Assembly: GCF_000717175.1 (NCBI RefSeq)
Contig: NZ_JNYD01000014.1
Span: 62,001 to 126,000 of the forward strand
Length of the DNA: 64,000 nt
Source of the DNA: Pseudonocardia autotrophica
GTDB lineage: Bacteria; Actinomycetota; Actinomycetes; Mycobacteriales; Pseudonocardiaceae
Direction: 5' to 3'
The notes beneath the pieces are model-generated. The model did no database searches. It was given only the letters and a program-made list of their open reading frames with translations, and was not told where the DNA came from. Positions within the stretch are counted from its first letter, which is position 1, and each line of letters starts with the position of its first letter. The translations under genes and the position numbers were made by a program. Shown piece after piece: positions 42,174-50,614 of the stretch.

Positions 42174-42842
42174 TCAGCCCGCGCCGGGCCGTCCCTCCAG
42201 CACGAGGTCGACGAGCTCCGCCGCGTACCGCTCGCCGCCCGCGATCACGACCTTGCGCAGCCGGTCCGGGGTGGCGAGGGCGTGGTTGAGCATGGCGCCG
42301 CACACCGCGTCGAGGACGAGGGTCGGCGAGGTGCCCGGGGCCAGCTCGCCCCGGGCGATGCCGCGGCGGACGATCGCCCGGGCGGCACGCACGCGCTCCT
42401 CGTTGCGGCGCGCGTAGAGGTCGGCGAACACCTCGGGATGGGTGCGGGCGTCGACCAGCAGCCGCAGCCCCGCGATCCCCGGCGCCCCCAGGTACTCGAC
42501 GAGGAGCTGGCGGGCGAGCACCACCAGCTGGTCCCGCACGGAGCCGGTGTCGGGCACGTCGATCCGGGTGCCCGAGCGCTCGATCGCGTCGACCAGCAAC
42601 GCCCGCGCGGACAACCAGCGGCGGTAGAGGGCGGGGCGGCCGACACCCGCGCGGCGGGCGACCGCCTCGAAGTTGAACCCGGCCCACCCGAGGTCCGCGT
42701 AGACCTCCAGGGCGGCCTCGAGCACCTTGTGGTCGACCTCGGGGTCGCGCGGGCGGCCGGCCCGACGCGCGGGCGCCCCGGCCGCGCCGCCCGGGACGCC
42801 GGCGCGGTCCGCGGCCCCGTCCGCTCCGGGACTCGTCGACAT
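42174..42842 (-). CDS. TetR-family transcriptional regulator
   Basis: Regulator of 222 residues. After a 25-residue Ala/Gly/Arg-rich lead, the DNA-binding domain (about 30-80) reads EAALEVYADLGWAGFNFEAV and ARRAGVGRPALYRRWLSARA; the C-terminal part is TetR_C type (helical, LVDARTHPEVFADLYARR). ATG 42842 is the start best supported by the domain position. It is divergent from the receptor gene at 43019 across 176 bases, so it may control that transport gene. No clear palindrome was found in between. Confidence 0.87.
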   Translation of the reverse strand: MSTSPGADGAADRAGVPGGAAGAPARRAGRPRDPEVDHKVLEAALEVYADLGWAGFNFEAVARRAGVGRPALYRRWLSARALLVDAIERSGTRIDVPDTGSVRDQLVVLARQLLVEYLGAPGIAGLRLLVDARTHPEVFADLYARRNEERVRAARAIVRRGIARGELAPGTSPTLVLDAVCGAMLNHALATPDRLRKVVIAGGERYAAELVDLVLEGRPGAG

Positions 42843-42908
42843 GGCCGGAGTATCGCACCCGATGTGCGTCCGCCCATTCGACGCGGCCCACGGCTGGTCG
42901 GACTTCCG

Positions 42909-42937
42909 TTGTCCCCCGACGTGCCCGCGGTCACAGT
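42909..42937 (+). promoter_or_regulatory. Promoter of receptor 3
   Basis: TTGTCC (42909-42914) and CACAGT (42932-42937) are 17 bases apart. The run TCCGTTGTCCC is repeated exactly before the SDR operon at 44802. Confidence 0.45.
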
Positions 42938-43018
42938 GGCGGACGTCCCTGTGCGCGGGCGGACCCGGGTGGTCCGGCGCCCCGCGCTTCCCCGGCCCGC
43001 TCAGACGAGGAGACCCGT

Positions 43019-44602
43019 GTGACCACAGCAACGACGCTGCGCCGCACCCGTTCGAGAGTGGTGGCGGTCCTGCTGGCCGTCCTGGCGGTGGTGCTGGCCG
43101 CCTGCGGCGGCGGCACCGCCGGCTCCGGCGGAACCGGCGGGTCCGGGGGCGGGACGATCGACCCGAACGGCACGTTCCGCTACGTCTTCGTGCAGAACCC
43201 GTCCACGTTCGACCCGCACAAGTCCGCCAACCCGTGGGACATGATCTTCTTCCGGCTCGTCTACGACCAGCTCATCCGGGAGAACGAGAACGGCGAGCTC
43301 GTGCCGCAGCTCGCCACCTCGTGGGAGTTCGTCGACAACGAGACCGCGCTGGTCATGAAGCTGCGCGACGACGTCACCTTCTCCGACGGCACGAAGTTCG
43401 ACGCCGCGGCAGTCAAGGCGAACATCGAGCGGATGAAGACCCTCGACGGCAGCACGCAGAAGGGCGCGATGGCCCGCGTCGCCGGTGCCGACGTCGTCGA
43501 CCCGACCACCGTCCGGATCAACCTGTCCGGCCCCGGCGGCAACCTCCCCGCGCTGTTCAGCGGCACCCCGGGCAGCATGATCAGCCCGGCCGCGATGAAG
43601 AACCCCGACCTCGACCAGAAGCCGGTCGGCTCCGGGATGGCCCGGCTGGTCGACTACGTCCCCGGCCAGGTCAGTCGCTACGACCGCACCGAGGGCTACT
43701 GGGACCCGGAGGCCGCGAAGGCCGCGCACTACGAGATCTACGTGCAGACCTCGGCGCCGACCCGGCTGAACATGCTGCAGACCGGCCAGGCCGAGCTCAC
43801 CTACCTGGACCCGTCCCAGGCCGACCAGGCCAAGGGGGCCGGGCTCAACACCGCCGAGTCCAAGAGCCTGTCGATCATGTCGATGTACATGAACACCGGC
43901 AAGCCGCCCTTCGACAAGCTCGAGGTGCGGCAGGCGTTCCAGCACGCGGTCGACCGCCAGGCGATCGTCGACGGCGTGTTCTTCGGCCTCGGCAAGCCGG
44001 TCGCGCAGTACATGCCGCCCGACTACTGGGCCTTCGACCAGGCCGTGACCCCGGACAACCCGGACTACAGCTACGACCCGGCCAAGGCCCGGCAGCTGCT
44101 CGCGCAGGCCGGCTACCCGAACGGCGTCGACTTCGAGATGCTCGTCCCGAGCCTCGACGACCACCGCGCGGTGGCCGAGGCGCTGGTGCCGATGCTGGCG
44201 GAGTCCGGGCTGCGCGCCACGACCCGGGTGATCGAGTCGCCCACCACGCCGCAGACCTTCTACGGCCGCCAGGAGGGCAACGCCTTCCCGGGCATGGGCG
44301 CGCCGTTCCAGGACCCGACCACCGTGTACCAGGCGAGCCTTCCGGGCCAGTACGCCAACCCGTGGAACACCACCACCCCGGAGTTCGAGAAGGCGTGGCT
44401 CGACGCGCTCAGCGGCGCGACCCGGGACGCCCGGCTCCCCGCGATGCACCGGATGATCGAGGAGGAGAAGAAGATCCTCAAGAGCTTCCCGCTGCACGCG
44501 CACTACCCGCCGTCGGCATGGACGGACAAGGCGGTGTTCCCGGAGGGCTACCGGCCCGCCTACGCACCGACCTTCTACGGCGTCGGGGTCACCGCGGGCT
44601 GA
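43019..44602 (+). CDS. ABC importer substrate-binding lipoprotein 3 (orphan paralog)
   Basis: Third family 5 receptor, 527 residues. Signal peptide ends VVLAAC with Cys29, then a Gly/Ser linker. NPSTFDPHKSANPWDMIFFR near residue 60, NPDLDQKPVGSGM near 196 and AFQHAVDRQAIVDGVFFG near 305 match the receptors at 32530 and 34142. No permease or ATPase gene is adjacent, so it most likely feeds the importer encoded at 25714-29700. GTG 43019 has GAGGAG at good spacing. It has its own promoter and terminator. Confidence 0.92.
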   Translation: MTTATTLRRTRSRVVAVLLAVLAVVLAACGGGTAGSGGTGGSGGGTIDPNGTFRYVFVQNPSTFDPHKSANPWDMIFFRLVYDQLIRENENGELVPQLATSWEFVDNETALVMKLRDDVTFSDGTKFDAAAVKANIERMKTLDGSTQKGAMARVAGADVVDPTTVRINLSGPGGNLPALFSGTPGSMISPAAMKNPDLDQKPVGSGMARLVDYVPGQVSRYDRTEGYWDPEAAKAAHYEIYVQTSAPTRLNMLQTGQAELTYLDPSQADQAKGAGLNTAESKSLSIMSMYMNTGKPPFDKLEVRQAFQHAVDRQAIVDGVFFGLGKPVAQYMPPDYWAFDQAVTPDNPDYSYDPAKARQLLAQAGYPNGVDFEMLVPSLDDHRAVAEALVPMLAESGLRATTRVIESPTTPQTFYGRQEGNAFPGMGAPFQDPTTVYQASLPGQYANPWNTTTPEFEKAWLDALSGATRDARLPAMHRMIEEEKKILKSFPLHAHYPPSAWTDKAVFPEGYRPAYAPTFYGVGVTAG

Positions 44603-44610
44603 CGCCGACG

Positions 44611-44645
44611 GGCCCGGTGGGGACGGGGCGCACCCCCGCCGGGCC
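44611..44645 (+). terminator. Hairpin after receptor 3
   Basis: GGCCCGG pairs with CCGGGCC, and after one mismatch GGGG pairs with CCCC; it starts 8 bases after the stop codon. Confidence 0.5.
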
Positions 44646-44707
44646 ACCGCGGCGGCGCGGGTGGAGGAACACCCACGGATCCCGCCCGAGGGGTGGGCAT
44701 CCGTCCG

Positions 44708-44736
44708 TTGTCCCTCCCCCGCGCCGATCGCAGACT
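44708..44736 (+). promoter_or_regulatory. Promoter of the SDR-hydrolase-SDR-LLM operon
   Basis: TTGTCC (44708-44713) and CAGACT (44731-44736) are 17 bases apart, within the same TCCGTTGTCCC context as the receptor 3 promoter. The 199 bases from 44603 to 44801 hold only this and the hairpin. Confidence 0.45.
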
Positions 44737-44801
44737 CGGTGCGGGGCGACGCTCGTCAGGACCGGCCCCGCACCCCATCTCACCAGCACGGGAGGCCCGG
44801 C

Positions 44802-45593
44802 ATGCGGCTCGACGGCAAGGTCGCGGTGATCACCGGCGGCGGCTCCGGCATTGGCGCGGCAACCGCGCGGACCTTCGCCCGGGAGGGCGCGGCCGTCGTG
44901 ATCGCCGACATCGACGAGGCGGCGGCCGAGAAGGTCGCGGCCGAGGTCCGGGAGGCGGGCGGGACGATCGAGGCGCGGGTCTGCGACGCCTCGCGGCCCG
45001 AGGAGATCGACGCCCTGATCGGGTTCGCGCTGGACCGCCACGGGGCGCTCGACGTGCTGCACAACAACCACGTCGCCTTCGAGCCGGGCCGTGTCGGCGA
45101 CCTCTCGCTGGAGGGGTTCCGGCGCTCGCTCGACGCGAGCCTCGTCGCCTACTGGTACGCGATCAAGGTCGCGCTGGTGCCGATGCTGGCGCAGGGCCGC
45201 GGGGCGATCGTCAACACCGCCTCGGTGTCCGGGCTCGCCGGCGACTACGGGCTGGGCGCCTACAACGTGCTCAAGGCCGGCGTCGTCAACCTCTCCCGGG
45301 TCACCGCGATCGAGTACGCCCGCAAGGGCATCCGCTGCAACGCGGTCTGCCCGGGCCCCATCGGCACCCCGCCGATGGACCGGCTCCACGACGCCGCCCC
45401 GCAGATCTGGTCGGACATCCGGGAGGCGATCCCGATGGGCCGGTACGGCCGGGCCGAGGAGATCGCCGACGCCGTGCTGTTCCTCGCGTCCGACGAGGCG
45501 TCCTTCGTCACCGGCACCCACCTGGTCGCCGACGGCGGGCTGTGGGCCCACTCGGGCATGCCGCCGATCGGCGGGCTCGGCCCGGACTTCTGA
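44802..45593 (+). CDS. Short-chain dehydrogenase/reductase
   Basis: SDR of 263 residues. TGGGSGIG near residue 12, Ser in VNTASVSGLAG near 143 and Tyr-x3-Lys in AYNVLKAG near 156 are present; the NNAG motif reads HNNHVA. VVIADIDEAAAE carries the Asp of NAD-dependent members. ATG 44802 has GGGAGG eight bases upstream. First gene of an operon with a hydrolase, another SDR and the LLM monooxygenase. It probably makes the ketone that the LLM enzyme oxidises. Confidence 0.9.
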   Translation: MRLDGKVAVITGGGSGIGAATARTFAREGAAVVIADIDEAAAEKVAAEVREAGGTIEARVCDASRPEEIDALIGFALDRHGALDVLHNNHVAFEPGRVGDLSLEGFRRSLDASLVAYWYAIKVALVPMLAQGRGAIVNTASVSGLAGDYGLGAYNVLKAGVVNLSRVTAIEYARKGIRCNAVCPGPIGTPPMDRLHDAAPQIWSDIREAIPMGRYGRAEEIADAVLFLASDEASFVTGTHLVADGGLWAHSGMPPIGGLGPDF

Positions 45594-45633
45594 CCTGCTC
45601 CACACCAGAACCTGCTCACGAACCGGGAGCGAC

Positions 45634-46407
45634 ATGACCACGCTGGAGATCCCGAACATCGGGACGTTCGACGTCGAGCTGTGGGAGGAGGGTGCCGGCA
45701 CACCGCTGCTCTACCTGCACGGGTACGAGCGCCATCCCGGCGGCGCCGGGTTCCTGAAGCGGCTCGCCACGGACCACCGGGTGCTCGCGCCCGAACAGCC
45801 CGGGTACGGGAACTCGACCGGCTTCGAGCACTTCACCGACGTCCAGGACGTCGCGCTGTTCTACCGCGAGCTGGTCGAGTCGTGGGGTCTCGGGTCCGTC
45901 GACGTCGTCGGCCACTCGCTGGGCGGGATGTTCGCGGCCGAGCTCGCCGCGATCGCCCCGCAGCTCGTGCGCCGCCTCGTGCTCGTCAACGCCTACGGCC
46001 TCTGGCTCGACGACGAGCCGACGCTCGACCCGTTCGGGCCCGCCGACCAGGTCAAGGCCGCGAAGTGGCACGCCGGGCCGCCGGACGTCGAGCCCACCAA
46101 CTTCGTGCCCGACCCGGACGACCCGCACGCGCCCATCCTGTTCTCGGCCCGCAACCTCGGGTCCGCCACCAAGTTCATGTGGCCCATCGCCGACCGCGGG
46201 CTGCGCCGCAGGCTGCCGCTGATCGACGCGCCCACGCTCGTCGTGCACGGGACCTCCGACGGGCTGCTCCCCGTCTCGTACGCCGAGGAGTTCGTGCGGC
46301 TGATCCCGGACGCACGGCTGCACCGCATCGAGGCCGCCGGGCACTACCCGATGGTCGAGCAGGAGGACGAGTTCGTGTCCGCCGTGTCCGCGTTCCTGGC
46401 CGGCTGA
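45634..46407 (+). CDS. Alpha/beta hydrolase
   Basis: Hydrolase of 257 residues. LLYLHGYERHPGG near residue 25 (oxyanion), nucleophile GHSLGGM near 96, acid in GTSDGLLP near 208 and His in AAGHYPMVEQ near 236 form a complete triad. The N-terminal TLEIPNIGTFDVELWEEG matches lactone and ester hydrolases. ATG 45634 has GGGAGCG upstream. Present in the same operon as the LLM monooxygenase, mirroring the 23282/24079 pair; lactone hydrolysis is the favoured role. Confidence 0.88.
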   Translation: MTTLEIPNIGTFDVELWEEGAGTPLLYLHGYERHPGGAGFLKRLATDHRVLAPEQPGYGNSTGFEHFTDVQDVALFYRELVESWGLGSVDVVGHSLGGMFAAELAAIAPQLVRRLVLVNAYGLWLDDEPTLDPFGPADQVKAAKWHAGPPDVEPTNFVPDPDDPHAPILFSARNLGSATKFMWPIADRGLRRRLPLIDAPTLVVHGTSDGLLPVSYAEEFVRLIPDARLHRIEAAGHYPMVEQEDEFVSAVSAFLAG

Positions 46408-46421
46408 GGGAGGGGATCCAC

Positions 46422-47204
46422 ATGGGACGAGTGGAGGGCAGGATCGCCCTGGTCACCGGCGGTGCCGCCGGCATCGGCCGGGCCACGGCCCGCACGCTGG
46501 CACGCGAGGGCGCGAGCGTCGTCGTCGCCGACATCGACCTCGACCGGGCGAAGGTCGTCGCCGAGGAGATCGGTGGGGAGGCGCTGCACTTCGACGCGAC
46601 CGACGCGGAGTCCATCGAGGCCCTCGTGGCCGCGGTCGTCGACCGGCACGGCCGCATCGACGTGATCCACAACAACGCGGCGCTCGTGGGGCCGGACGCC
46701 TGGTTCACCGACGGCTCCGTGATCGACACGAGCCTGGAGATGTGGGACCGGGCGTTCGCCACCAACGTCCGCAGCATCTTCCTGATGTGCAAGTTCGCGC
46801 TGCCGCACATGGTCCGGAACGGCGGCGGGTCGATCATCAACATGGCGTCCGTCGGGGGGCTGCGCGGCAGCCCCGCCCTCACCGCGTACGGCACGACCAA
46901 GGCGGCGGTCGTGGGCCTCACCCGGTTCGTCGCGGCCCAGCACGGCAAGGACGGTGTGCGCTGCAACGCCATCGCCCCCGGCGTGATCCGGACCCAGCAG
47001 CTGCTCGACGCCGTGCCCGAGCTGCCGGTCCGCGCGCTCGAGGGGGTGGCCTCGCCGCGCGTCGGCGAGCCCGAGGACATCGCCAACATGGTGCTGTTCC
47101 TCGCCTCCGACGAGTCCGCCTTCGTCAACGGCGAGACCTACCGCGTCGACGGCGGCGCCATGGCCACCGCACCCGCCAACCGCACCCTGGAGACGCAGAA
47201 GTGA
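46422..47204 (+). CDS. Short-chain dehydrogenase/reductase
   Basis: SDR of 260 residues. TGGAAGIG near residue 14, HNNAALVG near 82, Ser in INMASVGGLRG near 142 and Tyr-x3-Lys in AYGTTKAA near 155 are intact; VVVADIDLDRAK indicates NAD. ATG 46422 has GAGGGAGGGG upstream and its stop overlaps the LLM start (GTGA-like overlap at 47201). Similar to, but clearly different from, the SDR at 44802, so two alcohol stereoisomers or two steps may be served. Confidence 0.9.
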   Translation: MGRVEGRIALVTGGAAGIGRATARTLAREGASVVVADIDLDRAKVVAEEIGGEALHFDATDAESIEALVAAVVDRHGRIDVIHNNAALVGPDAWFTDGSVIDTSLEMWDRAFATNVRSIFLMCKFALPHMVRNGGGSIINMASVGGLRGSPALTAYGTTKAAVVGLTRFVAAQHGKDGVRCNAIAPGVIRTQQLLDAVPELPVRALEGVASPRVGEPEDIANMVLFLASDESAFVNGETYRVDGGAMATAPANRTLETQK

Positions 47205-48442
47205 AGTTCCACTGGTTCGCCCAGCAGTACTACAGCAAGCTGCCGCCGGAGTACGGCGACACCGTCGAGAGCTCCTGGGTGACCCCGCCGGCCGCCTACG
47301 CGGACCCGCGCCAGGTCGGCGAGGACTACCACACCTACATCCGGCTGATGCAGCAGGCGGACGGCCTCGGCTGGGACTCGCTGCTGCTCAACGAGCACCA
47401 CCAGACGTCCCTGGCGATGACGCCGTCGCCCAACCTGATCGCCTCGATCCTGGCCGCGACCACGGAGAACGCGGCGATCGCGCTGTGCGGCAACTCCCTC
47501 GCCCTCTACAACCCGCCGATCCGGGTGGCCGAGGAGATCGCGATGCTCGACGCGCTCTCCGGCGGGCGGATCATCGCCGGGATCGTGTTCGGCACGCCCA
47601 TGGACAGCGCCTTCTCCTACGGCGTCCCGCCCGTCGAGCTGCGCGAGCGGTTCCACGAGGCCCGCGACCTGATCACCCGGGCCTGGAAGGCGACGGAGCC
47701 CTTCGCGTTCAACGGGAAGTACACGCAGCTCCGGTACGTGAACCCGTGGCCGCGGCCGGTCCAGGACGAGATCCCGGTGTGGATCCCGGGCAGCGGCAGC
47801 GTCGAGACCTGGGACGTGGTCAACGCGCTGGACTACTGCTACGGCTACCTCTCCTTCTCGGGCCGGCAGTCCGCCGAGCCGATCGTCAAGGGCTTCTGGG
47901 AGCACACCGAGGCCACGGGCGGGAACATGAACCCGAACCGGATGGCCTTCACCCAGGTCATCTGCTGTGCGGACACCGACGAGGAGGCGGAGCGCCAGTA
48001 CTCCGAGGCGGTCAAGTACTTCTACCGGCAGAACCCGACGGCGATCTGGCAGGCCACCCCGCCCGGGTACACCTCCCAGGCCTCGATCCGGGAGAACCTG
48101 ACCCGCGCGAAGACGATCTCGGCGGAGGAGCGGCTGAAGGCGCAGCGCGGCGAGCTGAGCTTCTGGGAGTACGACGAGCTGGGCTACATCATCGCCGGCA
48201 CCCCCGAGCGCGTCGAGCAGCGGGTCCGGGCGCTGTGCACGGACCTGCGGATCGGGCAGCTCATCACGTGCATGCACGTCGGGAACCTGCCCGAGGACGT
48301 GGCGGCGAAGAACAACCACCTGGTCGGCACGCAGGTGATCCCGAAGCTCCGGGACGTCTGGGCGGACGAGGAGGACCGCTGGACCCCGAAGGTGAGCCAG
48401 GAGCGGGTGGCGGCGAAGTTCGGGGCGCCCGCGCCCGTGTGA
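47201..48442 (+). CDS. LLM-class flavin-dependent monooxygenase (long form)
   Basis: Luciferase-like oxidoreductase of 413 residues, paralog of the 24079 protein with identical length. VKFHWFAQQYYSKLPPEYGD opens the protein; NEHHQTSLAMTPSPNLIAS near residue 66, NPPIRVAEEIAMLDALSGGR near 106 and FWEYDELGYIIAGTPERVEQ near 322 follow. It is translationally coupled to the SDR. Likely a two-component FMN monooxygenase, perhaps Baeyer-Villiger type, with a reductase encoded elsewhere. Being duplicated suggests two ketone substrates or isomers. Confidence 0.88.
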   Translation: MKFHWFAQQYYSKLPPEYGDTVESSWVTPPAAYADPRQVGEDYHTYIRLMQQADGLGWDSLLLNEHHQTSLAMTPSPNLIASILAATTENAAIALCGNSLALYNPPIRVAEEIAMLDALSGGRIIAGIVFGTPMDSAFSYGVPPVELRERFHEARDLITRAWKATEPFAFNGKYTQLRYVNPWPRPVQDEIPVWIPGSGSVETWDVVNALDYCYGYLSFSGRQSAEPIVKGFWEHTEATGGNMNPNRMAFTQVICCADTDEEAERQYSEAVKYFYRQNPTAIWQATPPGYTSQASIRENLTRAKTISAEERLKAQRGELSFWEYDELGYIIAGTPERVEQRVRALCTDLRIGQLITCMHVGNLPEDVAAKNNHLVGTQVIPKLRDVWADEEDRWTPKVSQERVAAKFGAPAPV

Positions 48443-48533
48443 CGGACGCGGCCTCGTCACGGTCTGCGGCAGCCGTCGCCCGGATTGGGCTGTTCGTGGG
48501 ATCCCGCTCGGGGTGCACGCTCCGTAGGCTGCC

Positions 48534-48559
48534 GGTGACTGAACGATCGATCAGCCACC
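48534..48559. promoter_or_regulatory. Palindromic operator before the first PucR-type gene
   Basis: GGTG-A-CTGA-A-CGATCG-A-TCAG-C-CACC is a 26-bp dyad with only four non-pairing columns broken. It ends 17 bases before GTG 48577. The core TGAACGATCG is also found before the paralog at 50615. Confidence 0.6.
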
Positions 48560-48576
48560 GGTAGCCGGAGGGATCC

Positions 48577-50523
48577 GTGCCCGACGAGGACCTCAGTGTC
48601 GAGGAGACGCTCGCCAGGTTGCTCCGCCTGCTCGCCACGGAGGCGCCCGACGAGTCCTTCCACCGGCTGGCGGAGCTCGTCGAGGCCTGCGAACCCGGGC
48701 CGGGGCGGGAGACCCTGCTGCACGCGCTGCGGCGCGGCGCGATCGTGCGGACGAGGCTCCAGCGCCGCCGGCGGCGGGAGAAGGAGACCCAGGCCCTCCT
48801 CGAGACCGCCCGCGGGCTGGCCGCGCTGCGGGACGTCGACGAGGCGCTGAACGCCATCGTCGCGCAGTCGCGCCAGCTCCTCGGCACCGACGCGACCTAC
48901 CTCGCGCTCGTCGACCCGGTCCGCGGCGACGTCGCCATGCGGATCACGCTCGGCACGGTGACCAGGGCGATCGAGTCGGTGCGCCAGCCGAAGGGCACCG
49001 GTGTCGGCGGGATGGTGGTGGCCACCGGCGAACCCTTCGCGACCCGCGACTACCTCGCCGATCCCCGCATCACCCGGGACCCTGCGGTGGCCGATGCGGT
49101 CGTGCAGGACGGCATCGTGAGCATGGCCGGGGTCCCGATGCGGCTCGGCGACGAGGTCATCGGCGCGCTGTTCGTGGCCAACCGGCACGAACGCGGTTTC
49201 GAACGCGACGAGATCTCGCTGCTCTCCGCCCTCGCCGACCACGCGTCCATCGTCATCGAGAACGCGCGGCTGTTCGGCGACGCGGAAGCCACTGCGCGCC
49301 GCCTGCGCGACGCGAACGCCGAGCTCGCCCGGCACGGCGAGGCCCTCGAGCGCGCGAGCGCCGCGCACGAGCGGCTCATCCCGATGGCGCTGCACCGGGC
49401 CGACCTGGCCGACCTCGTCGGCGCGGTGGCCGAGATGCTCGACGCGGACGTCGCCGCCGTCGACCCGGACGGGGCGGTGCTCGAGGCCGCGGCCCGGCCC
49501 GGCGGCCCCGGTTCCGTGCCGCCGCCCGACCCGACGGACGGGCTCGCCGCGGACGCGACCGGCGCGGTGCGCGTCGGCCCCACGAGGTGGGCCGCCCCGA
49601 TCCGCGCCGGCGGGGAACGGTTCGGTCATCTCGTCCTCGAGGCCGCGGGGCCGGTGCCGGACACCGATGTGCGGATCCTGGAGCGGGCGGCGCAGACCGC
49701 GGCCCTGCTGCTGCTCATGGAACGGCAGGTGTCGCTCACCGAGCAGCGGCTGCGCGGGGAGGTGGTCGAGGAGCTGCTCGCCGAGCGCGAACCGGACTGG
49801 GCCGCCTTCGACCGCCGGGCCCGCCGCGCCGGGCCGCGCGGGCTGGACCTGCGGCGCCCGCACACGGTCCTGGTCGTGACGGCCGAGGGCTCCGGGCGCC
49901 GGTCGCTGGTGCGCGCGGCCTCCGCGCAGGCGTCCCGCCGGGGCGGCCTCGCCCTGGAGCACGGGGCGCACGTCGTGGTGCTGCTGCCCGGCGTCGACCC
50001 GGCCGTCGCGGCCCGCGAGGTCCCGGAACAGCTGAGCCGCGCGACGTCGGCGCGGGTCACGGCCGGTGTCGCCGGGCCCGCCGCCTCCGCGCGCGAGCTG
50101 CGGGCCGCCCACCGGCAGGCGGACCGGTGTCACCGGTTGCTGCTCGCCCTGGGCCGGGAGGGCGAGGGTGCGACGACGGACGAGCTCGGCGCGCTGGGCC
50201 TGATCCTCGACGGGACCTCCCGGGCCCAGGTCCGCGCGCTGCTCGCCCAGACGGTCGCCCCCCTGCAGCGGTACGACGAGGAGCACGGCGCGGAGCTGCT
50301 CCGGACCCTCGACGGGTACTTCGCCGCGGGCCAGAACCCGCGCGCCGCCGCGAAGGCGCTGCAGCTCCACCCGAACACCGTCTACCAGCGGATCGACCGG
50401 ATCGACCGGGTGCTGGGCCATCGGCGCTGGCGCGAGCCGGACGGCTCCCTGAGCGTCCAGGTCGCCCTGCAGCTGCACCGGATCCTCGACCACATCCCCC
50501 TCGAGGACCTGGTCCCCGGCTGA
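48577..50523 (+). CDS. GAF-domain PucR-type transcriptional regulator 1
   Basis: Regulator of 648 residues. A helical, Arg-rich N-terminus (about 1-75) is followed by a GAF sensor domain (about 80-230, with RITLGTVTRAIESVRQPKGT and GVPMRLGDEVIGALFVANRH), a central region (about 260-560) and a C-terminal PucR helix-turn-helix (YFAAGQNPRAAAKALQLHPN TVYQRI near 585-610). GTG 48577 has GGAGGG at good spacing. Tandem paralog of the next gene. PucR-GAF proteins commonly activate breakdown pathways in response to small aromatic or carboxylic effectors; the adjoining LLM operon is a natural target. Confidence 0.88.
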   Translation: MPDEDLSVEETLARLLRLLATEAPDESFHRLAELVEACEPGPGRETLLHALRRGAIVRTRLQRRRRREKETQALLETARGLAALRDVDEALNAIVAQSRQLLGTDATYLALVDPVRGDVAMRITLGTVTRAIESVRQPKGTGVGGMVVATGEPFATRDYLADPRITRDPAVADAVVQDGIVSMAGVPMRLGDEVIGALFVANRHERGFERDEISLLSALADHASIVIENARLFGDAEATARRLRDANAELARHGEALERASAAHERLIPMALHRADLADLVGAVAEMLDADVAAVDPDGAVLEAAARPGGPGSVPPPDPTDGLAADATGAVRVGPTRWAAPIRAGGERFGHLVLEAAGPVPDTDVRILERAAQTAALLLLMERQVSLTEQRLRGEVVEELLAEREPDWAAFDRRARRAGPRGLDLRRPHTVLVVTAEGSGRRSLVRAASAQASRRGGLALEHGAHVVVLLPGVDPAVAAREVPEQLSRATSARVTAGVAGPAASARELRAAHRQADRCHRLLLALGREGEGATTDELGALGLILDGTSRAQVRALLAQTVAPLQRYDEEHGAELLRTLDGYFAAGQNPRAAAKALQLHPNTVYQRIDRIDRVLGHRRWREPDGSLSVQVALQLHRILDHIPLEDLVPG

Positions 50524-50535
50524 GCCCGCGCACCG

Positions 50536-50565
50536 TTGATCGGAGCGCTCCCGGCCGCCTACACT
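50536..50565 (+). promoter_or_regulatory. Promoter of the second PucR-type gene
   Basis: TTGATC (50536-50541) and TACACT (50560-50565) are 18 bases apart, a good sigma-70-like pair. Confidence 0.6.
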
Positions 50566-50567
50566 AT

Positions 50568-50581
50568 CTGAACGATCGTTC
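50568..50581. promoter_or_regulatory. Palindromic operator at the second PucR-type promoter
   Basis: CTGAACGATCGTTC contains the perfect 12-bp palindrome GAACGATCGTTC, lying over the predicted transcription start. It matches CTGAACGATCGATC before the first paralog. Confidence 0.6.
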
Positions 50582-50614
50582 GTCAAGTCCGTGCCACGTC
50601 CCGGAGGGCCGACG

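Noticed and set aside
48439..48460. Hairpin GTGACG-N10-CGTCAC after the second LLM gene
   Set aside because: Short stem and large loop; could arise by chance.
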